Assembly (NCBI GenBank): GCA_964610765.1 | Contig: CAZSWS010000034.1 | Span: 1 to 29,050 of the forward strand | DNA: 29,050 nucleotides | Reading direction: 5' to 3' | Origin: CAZSWS01 sp964610765 | GTDB lineage: Bacteria; Bacteroidota; Bacteroidia; Bacteroidales; Tannerellaceae | Shown: positions 24,841-29,050 of the stretch, one piece after another | How positions within the stretch are numbered: position 1 is the first letter of the stretch | Layout: each line of letters starts with the position of its first letter | Program-made: the position numbers and the translations under genes | Notes under the pieces: model-generated | The model's database searches: none | What the model saw: the letters and a program-made list of their open reading frames with translations, nothing else | Told to the model about the DNA's origin: nothing

Positions 24841-25530
24841 ATGAAGAGGCTCGAAAAAAGAATGAAAGTTCATAAGGAAGGAACCGGCTTGCTACTGATA
24901 GTCTTTACCATCTTTTTTACGATTAACATGGTAATATATCATACAGTAGGTGCAAGTGCTCTTTTCTATATAGTTCTTGTTCCCACATCTGTCTTATTTC
25001 TATTGATGCTTAATTTCTTCCGTAGCCCTTACAGGCGATTTCCATACGACTCGGAAGGATTGGCTATTGCACCGGCAGACGGACGCATCGTAGTGATTGA
25101 AGAAGTGGACGAACATGAATACTTTCATGACCGTCGCATTCAAGTGTCAATCTTCATGTCAATCTTTAATGTACACGCCAATTGGTTCCCAATAAACGGG
25201 ACAGTCAAGCACGTTTCACATCAAAAAGGGCGTTTCATGGCGGCTTACCTGCCTAAGAGCAGCACTGAGAATGAGCGGTCAACAATTGTAGTCACTTCTC
25301 GTACCGGAATCGATATCTTAGCTAGACAAATTGCCGGAGCTATGGCAAGAAGGATTGTCACCTACGCCAAGCAAGGTGAGACCTGCCATGTAGATGAACA
25401 CATGGGTTTTATTAAATTCGGGTCACGGGTGGATGTCTTCTTACCCCTAGGTTCAGAGATACTTGTGGAAATGGATCAAACGGTCACAGGCAACCAAACT
25501 CCTATTGCGCGCCTGCCCCTATCTAACTAA
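24841..25530 (+). CDS. psd: Phosphatidylserine decarboxylase (archaeal-type)
   Basis: Decarboxylates phosphatidylserine to phosphatidylethanolamine at the inner membrane. The 229-residue proenzyme has two hydrophobic N-terminal segments (about 15-58), then APADGRIVVIEEVDE, SIFMSIFNVHANWFP and the self-cleavage region FIKFGSRVDVFLP, with G194-S195 where the pyruvoyl group forms. The short length and the GS (rather than LGST) site mark the Psd-A type. The first ATG (24841) is used here. A second at 24862 (MKVHKEG) is also possible given the nearby promoter. The substrate-forming enzyme pssA starts 6 bases after the stop. Confidence 0.95.
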   Translation: MKRLEKRMKVHKEGTGLLLIVFTIFFTINMVIYHTVGASALFYIVLVPTSVLFLLMLNFFRSPYRRFPYDSEGLAIAPADGRIVVIEEVDEHEYFHDRRIQVSIFMSIFNVHANWFPINGTVKHVSHQKGRFMAAYLPKSSTENERSTIVVTSRTGIDILARQIAGAMARRIVTYAKQGETCHVDEHMGFIKFGSRVDVFLPLGSEILVEMDQTVTGNQTPIARLPLSN

Positions 25531-25536
25531 TACATC

Positions 25537-26235
25537 ATGTCAATCACCAAACATATACCCAACTTTCTTACTTGCTGCAACCTACTATCCGGTTGTGTTG
25601 CCATTCTTTTGGCTGCTAAAGGAGAATTTACTTACGCTTTTGGCTTTTTATTTATTGCTGCTGCCTTCGACTTTTTAGATGGCTTTGCAGCCAGACTGTT
25701 AAAAGCCTATTCATTAATAGGTAAAGAGCTGGATTCATTGGCAGATGTGGTAAGTTTCGGTGTGGCGCCCGGCATGATGCTCTTTTACTTGCTTTCACTC
25801 AACGGTGAGTCCTCTTATCTATTGAATATGCTGCCCTATGTGGCATTTATTATCCCGGCACTGTCTGCCTTGCGACTGGCTAAATTTAACGTTGATGATA
25901 GACAGACTGAGTCATTCATCGGTCTTCCCGTACCGGCTCATGCTCTTTTTTGGGGCTCATTGATTTGCTTCATTCTTGAAAACTTCACAGCCCCCCTATC
26001 TCCACTATGCATGGGTGGATTAGCTCTTTTAGCCATACTCACCTCGCTCTTACTCGTTTCTGAGATACCGATGTTTTCACTTAAATTCAAGTCATGGGGA
26101 TGGAAAGCCAATAAGCTACGCTATGTTTTCATCCTTTCATCTCTTATACTCATAGTCTTTTTGCAGTTTTCCGGCATAGCTGCAGCTATCATTCTATATA
26201 TTATCTTGTCTATTTTTAACAGATTAACTACATAA
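25537..26235 (+). CDS. pssA: CDP-diacylglycerol-serine O-phosphatidyltransferase
   Basis: Makes phosphatidylserine from CDP-diacylglycerol and serine, the step before Psd. A 232-residue polytopic membrane protein with the CDP-alcohol phosphatidyltransferase signature: D45, then DGFAAR (48-53), G62, D66 and D70 in the D-x2-DG-x2-AR-x8-G-x3-D-x3-D pattern. The remaining segments are hydrophobic helices. Serine as the acceptor is supported by VVSFGVAPG following the motif and by the adjacency to psd. Spacing to psd is 6 bases, so they are co-translated. Confidence 0.95.
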   Translation: MSITKHIPNFLTCCNLLSGCVAILLAAKGEFTYAFGFLFIAAAFDFLDGFAARLLKAYSLIGKELDSLADVVSFGVAPGMMLFYLLSLNGESSYLLNMLPYVAFIIPALSALRLAKFNVDDRQTESFIGLPVPAHALFWGSLICFILENFTAPLSPLCMGGLALLAILTSLLLVSEIPMFSLKFKSWGWKANKLRYVFILSSLILIVFLQFSGIAAAIILYIILSIFNRLTT

Positions 26236-26242
26236 GAATCTA

Positions 26243-26250
26243 TATCTTTG
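26243..26250 (+). promoter_or_regulatory. -7 promoter element for the DUF4834 gene
   Basis: TATCTTTG fits TAnnTTTG, 31 bases before the ATG, so this gene may be transcribed on its own as well as from the psd promoter. Confidence 0.5.
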
Positions 26251-26280
26251 CTTCCATTCCACTGAAAATACTAAACTGAC

Positions 26281-26532
26281 ATGTTCAAATTCCTTATTAT
26301 TATTGTATTCTTTTTTGTTTTGATGCTCTTCCTACTGGGGTTTTCGGTAGTCAGAACGTTGATGAACTTTTTCTTTGGCTCAAAAAAGCAACAAGCAACC
26401 AAGGGAAGAAGTCAGAAGCAGTCTTCAGGACAAAGACAGCAACGCAGTAATTCACACACAGGAATGAAGATTAGGAAGAAATTGATACCGGAAGATGAAG
26501 GTGAATATGTGGATTATGAAGAAATAGAATAA
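26281..26532 (+). CDS. DUF4834 family small membrane protein
   Basis: An 83-residue protein with one N-terminal membrane helix (residues 2-24), a polar middle rich in Q, K, R and S (about 38-62) and an acidic end (EDEGEYVDYEEIE). This is the DUF4834 layout seen in Bacteroidota. Function unknown. It follows pssA after 45 bases with its own -7 box, so a link to phospholipid synthesis is only positional. Confidence 0.8.
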   Translation: MFKFLIIIVFFFVLMLFLLGFSVVRTLMNFFFGSKKQQATKGRSQKQSSGQRQQRSNSHTGMKIRKKLIPEDEGEYVDYEEIE

Positions 26533-26587
26533 GCTCGGATATTGACCTAAAAGTCACAGCATCGTACAAGTACACTGAACGACTCTT

Positions 26588-26917
26588 TTATTCTTCTTCT
26601 TTCACCTTTACAAACGAAGTGTACACCAAAAGGACGGCAGCAATCAATACTAAAACCACCCATTCTTTTCGATTCATAAACATCAGGGAAGAGGCTGCAA
26701 TCATCAATACGCCGGCATACATCGTAAACCGATGCAACCTTTTAGAACGAATTCCCAAGTGTTTATGTGGAGTCAGCAACGCCATCAAGGTAAACCCGGC
26801 AGCACCAAAAGCAAATAGATAAGGGGCATACACCCAATCGATATAAGCCAGCACAGCACCAATTAGCACCAGCACCGATGATACGTTTGATATGATTATT
26901 CTATTCTGTGGACTCAT
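26588..26917 (-). CDS. Small membrane protein translationally coupled to the FtsB-like gene
   Basis: A 109-residue protein with four predicted membrane helices (about 9-27, 30-48, 65-81, 84-102) and a short charged tail (KVKEEE). I recognise no family. Its ATG overlaps the stop of the FtsB/DivIC-like gene by one base (TAATG), so translation is coupled. It could therefore have a role connected with cell division or envelope assembly, but the sequence alone gives no mechanism. Confidence 0.75.
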   Translation of the reverse strand: MSPQNRIIISNVSSVLVLIGAVLAYIDWVYAPYLFAFGAAGFTLMALLTPHKHLGIRSKRLHRFTMYAGVLMIAASSLMFMNRKEWVVLVLIAAVLLVYTSFVKVKEEE

Positions 26918-27222
26918 TACTCAACAATATAAATATCCTCATCATCCTTTTTCATCAGATACTCTTCACGGGCAAAGCGTTCTAATCCTTCTCTGTCTGT
27001 CTTGAGAGCTTCCAGCTTTCGCTTGTCTTCTTCAATCGACTTTTGATACGCCTTAATCTCTTTATCTAATGAACGAATTTTGGTGTCATACTTATACATC
27101 ATGAACGGATTGCTATCAGTAGCAGTAAATATCAAAAGAAGAAAGAAAATAAGCACCAACACATACTTATTCACCTTTGACAAATAGTTTTGATAAAATT
27201 TCTTTAATAGTTCCATCCACAA
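26917..27222 (-). CDS. Septum formation initiator (FtsB/DivIC family)
   Basis: A 101-residue bitopic protein: short cytoplasmic N-terminus, one membrane helix (about 19-36), then a coiled coil with heptad-like spacing (IRSLDKEIKAYQKSIEEDKR, LEALKTDREGLERFAREEYL) ending KKDDEDIYIVE. The ERFAREEYLMKK end is characteristic of FtsB/DivIC, a part of the FtsQLB divisome subcomplex. Gene symbol left blank because the ftsB/divIC assignment is by family only. Divergent from dnaX. A likely -7 box lies at 27233-27240. Confidence 0.88.
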   Translation of the reverse strand: MWMELLKKFYQNYLSKVNKYVLVLIFFLLLIFTATDSNPFMMYKYDTKIRSLDKEIKAYQKSIEEDKRKLEALKTDREGLERFAREEYLMKKDDEDIYIVE

Positions 27223-27232
27223 ATCATTTCTA

Positions 27233-27240
27233 CAAAACTA
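27233..27240 (-). promoter_or_regulatory. -7 promoter element for the FtsB-like gene
   Basis: Minus strand TAGTTTTG fits TAnnTTTG, 11 bases upstream of the ATG at 27222. It lies back to back with the dnaX box 15 bases away. Confidence 0.5.
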
Positions 27241-27254
27241 ACTATTATTTTGCA

Positions 27255-27262
27255 TATCTTTG
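27255..27262 (+). promoter_or_regulatory. -7 promoter element for dnaX
   Basis: TATCTTTG fits TAnnTTTG, 44 bases before the ATG at 27306. An A/G-rich stretch (AAGGATAAGGAG, 27290-27301) precedes the ATG. Confidence 0.55.
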
Positions 27263-27305
27263 TAAGAAACCTGCACTATTCATTGCAACAAGGATAAGGA
27301 GAAAA

Positions 27306-29050
27306 ATGGATAACTATATCGTATCAGCTAGAAAATACAGACCATCAACATTTAAAGACGTAGTAGGTCAAAAAGCGCTGACTACAACACTCAGAAATGC
27401 AATTCTAAGCAACAAACTAGCACACGCCTACCTATTCTGTGGTCCCCGTGGTGTGGGAAAAACATCGTGTGCCCGTATATTTTCCAAAACAATCAACTGC
27501 TTCCACCTCACACCGGAAGGTGAGCCCTGTAATGTATGTGAATCGTGCATCGCATTTAATGAGCAACGGTCACTCAACATTCGTGAACTGGATGCAGCCT
27601 CAAACAACTCGGTCGATGATATCCGTTCGCTGATTGAACAAGTGCGCATACGCCCTCAGATTGGCAAATACAACGTATATATCATTGATGAGGTACATAT
27701 GCTAACCTCGGCGGCTTTCAATGCTTTTCTTAAAACGTTGGAGGAGCCTCCTCATCACGCAATCTTTATTTTAGCGACTACTGAAAAGCAAAAGATTCTA
27801 CCTACGATTCTTTCTCGCTGCCAGATTTATGATTTCTCCCGTATTTCTGTGTCGGATGTTGTAGAGCACCTACAACACTTAGCCGGGTTAGAGCAAGTAA
27901 ATGCTGAACCTGAAGCCCTAAACATCATTGCACAAAAGGCGGATGGAGGGATGCGCGACGCCTTATCCATCTTCGACCAAATCATTAGCTTTACTGCCGG
28001 AAACATCACCTATCAAGCAGTCATTGACAACCTCAATATCCTCGATTATGAGTATTATTTCCGCTTGACAGAAGCTTTTCTAACCGGGAATGTGCGCAGC
28101 AGCTTGCTCATATTGAATGACATTCTGAACAAAGGATTTGACGGACATAACTTCATTACCGGGCTAGCTTCCTACTTCCGAGACTTGCTCGTCTGCAAAA
28201 ACGAAGAAACATTGGTATTACTTGAAGTAGGTGAGTCGATTCGCGAACGTTACCGCACATTTAGCGCACAATGTTCTGAAGAGCTGCTTATCAAAGGGAT
28301 TGAGATAGCCAACAACTGCGATTTAAACTACAGAAACAGCCGAAACAAACGACTGCTTATAGAGCTCACACTCATTCAGCTTACTCAACTTAGCCAATCG
28401 CCTAACGCAGGAGGGGATAAAAAAAAAACAACCATTGAGCCGTTAGCTACTGAACAAAGCGATAGAAAAGAGGAGGTTAAAACAACGACTCAACCAACTG
28501 TCACTCAAACAGTGTCTACTACTCCTACTCGCTCCCAAACAACGATTAGCAACCACCAAGCGGTTGAAACGAAAACACCTGAAGCATCACCTGCCACCAA
28601 CTTGATAACAGGTATGGGAGGCATGACTTCTTTCAAAGACATCATCAAAAGTACAGAGCAAACGGAAAGCACTGACACAACCACAGTACAACAGACCGAC
28701 ACACCACAGGAAACACAGACATTCAGCATAGAGTCACTGCATAGCTTCTGGAAAGAGTTTGCTGCAAGCCTGGAGAAACAAGCGCACTTAGAAAACACAA
28801 TGCTCAATCATCTACCCTCTCTAACGGAAGGATACAAGTTAGACGTACTGGTTTACAATCAGGAGCAACAGAAAGCACTCTTATCTATTGGCACAGAAGT
28901 ACTCACATTTCTCAGAGAGAAACTGCATAACGGACTCATCACAATGGATGTTCGAATTGATGAAGAAAACATACTAAAACAAGCGTTTACTGCTGAAGAA
29001 AAACTCCAACACTTCCAGCAAATCAACCCCGCCATCCAAAAACTCCGCGA
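27306..29050 (+). CDS. dnaX: DNA polymerase III subunit gamma/tau (3' end beyond window)
   Basis: Clamp-loader ATPase of the replisome, incomplete: 581 codons are visible and no stop is reached. Domains I-III occupy residues 1 to about 370: start MDNYIVSARKYRPSTFKDVV, Walker A GPRGVGKTS at 46-54, four-Cys zinc module C65, C75, C78 and C81, IIDEVHML (Walker B) and the sensor ATTEKQKILPTILSRC. From about residue 370 comes a Thr/Gln/Ser-rich linker, then a helical tau-specific domain (FWKEFAASLEKQAHLENTML and on). The frame holds ten A residues at 28419-28428, codons 372-375, described among the findings. Frame checked by translation: D371-K-K-K-T. Confidence 0.97.
   Translation, partial: MDNYIVSARKYRPSTFKDVVGQKALTTTLRNAILSNKLAHAYLFCGPRGVGKTSCARIFSKTINCFHLTPEGEPCNVCESCIAFNEQRSLNIRELDAASNNSVDDIRSLIEQVRIRPQIGKYNVYIIDEVHMLTSAAFNAFLKTLEEPPHHAIFILATTEKQKILPTILSRCQIYDFSRISVSDVVEHLQHLAGLEQVNAEPEALNIIAQKADGGMRDALSIFDQIISFTAGNITYQAVIDNLNILDYEYYFRLTEAFLTGNVRSSLLILNDILNKGFDGHNFITGLASYFRDLLVCKNEETLVLLEVGESIRERYRTFSAQCSEELLIKGIEIANNCDLNYRNSRNKRLLIELTLIQLTQLSQSPNAGGDKKKTTIEPLATEQSDRKEEVKTTTQPTVTQTVSTTPTRSQTTISNHQAVETKTPEASPATNLITGMGGMTSFKDIIKSTEQTESTDTTTVQQTDTPQETQTFSIESLHSFWKEFAASLEKQAHLENTMLNHLPSLTEGYKLDVLVYNQEQQKALLSIGTEVLTFLREKLHNGLITMDVRIDEENILKQAFTAEEKLQHFQQINPAIQKLR
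28409..28428 (+). promoter_or_regulatory. Candidate slippage site in dnaX (AGGAGGGG then A10)
   Basis: AGGAGGGG at 28409-28416 is followed, after AT, by ten A residues at 28419-28428. In the zero frame it reads D-K-K-K-T. Losing one A reads KKKQPLSR then TAG, giving about 379 residues. Gaining one A, or a ribosomal -1 slip, reads KKKNNH then TGA, giving about 377 residues. Both end just past domain III, where gamma-type products end. The Shine-Dalgarno-like sequence suits ribosomal frameshifting, and the long homopolymer suits polymerase slippage. Confidence 0.55.

Noticed and set aside
28505..28807. A 100-codon frame on the minus strand within dnaX
   Set aside because: It is antisense to the Thr/Gln-rich linker, and the repetitive Val/Cys/Ser content is a by-product of that codon use.

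Overview
This window looks like a chromosomal segment from the phylum Bacteroidota, order Bacteroidales, probably Bacteroides or a close relative. The reasons are the gene content (DUF4834, DUF5916 and DUF2807 proteins, a Bacteroidales-style TolQ/TonB pair, archaeal-type PE synthesis genes) and the repeated occurrence of TAnnTTTG, the Bacteroidota -7 promoter element, just upstream of gene starts on both strands. Base composition is moderately AT-rich. I see no phage, transposase, integrase, CRISPR array, rRNA or tRNA. It reads as ordinary core genome with a few unusual details.

Layout. 1-5,100: a PduO-type cobalamin adenosyltransferase and a DUF2795 protein (+), a strong bidirectional terminator, then leftward ychF, a DUF2284 Cys-cluster protein, and a leftward operon of TolQ/ExbB-like protein, TonB-like protein and a DJ-1/PfpI protein. 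5,100-6,650: CBS-domain protein and NAD kinase (+). 6,653-6,982: no protein gene, but a candidate small RNA with its own promoter and terminator. 6,983-13,963: leftward TPR protein with glnS, a secreted esterase and a large DUF5916 outer-membrane-type protein. 13,964-14,595: intergenic, with a tandem hairpin repeat and pyrimidine tracts. 14,596-18,400: a GT39/ArnT-like membrane glycosyltransferase (+), then leftward secreted MBL-fold and alpha/beta hydrolase proteins separated by a nest of REP-like repeats. 18,599-22,617: rightward run thyA, folA, metal-binding lipoprotein, ABC ATPase, NAD-dependent epimerase. 22,645-23,445: leftward DUF2807 protein. 23,691-26,532: trpS, then psd, pssA and a DUF4834 protein (+). 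26,588-27,222: leftward FtsB/DivIC-like protein and a coupled small membrane protein. 27,306-end: dnaX (+), running off the window.

Functional groups: dTMP/folate (thyA, folA), metal uptake (lipoprotein and ATPase, no permease in view), phosphatidylethanolamine synthesis (pssA then psd), translation (glnS, trpS, ychF), cell division (ftsB-like) and replication (dnaX).

The observations most worth following are: (1) a run of ten A residues in dnaX directly after the clamp-loader core, preceded by AGGAGGGG and followed by immediate stops in both alternative frames, a likely slippage site giving a short gamma-like protein beside full-length tau; (2) a TolQ/ExbB-like protein that has lost the pore threonine and sits directly next to tonB with no exbD between them; (3) a roughly 70-nt candidate small RNA at 6,734-6,804 with competing hairpins; (4) the repeat nests at 14,263-14,343 and 17,319-17,530.
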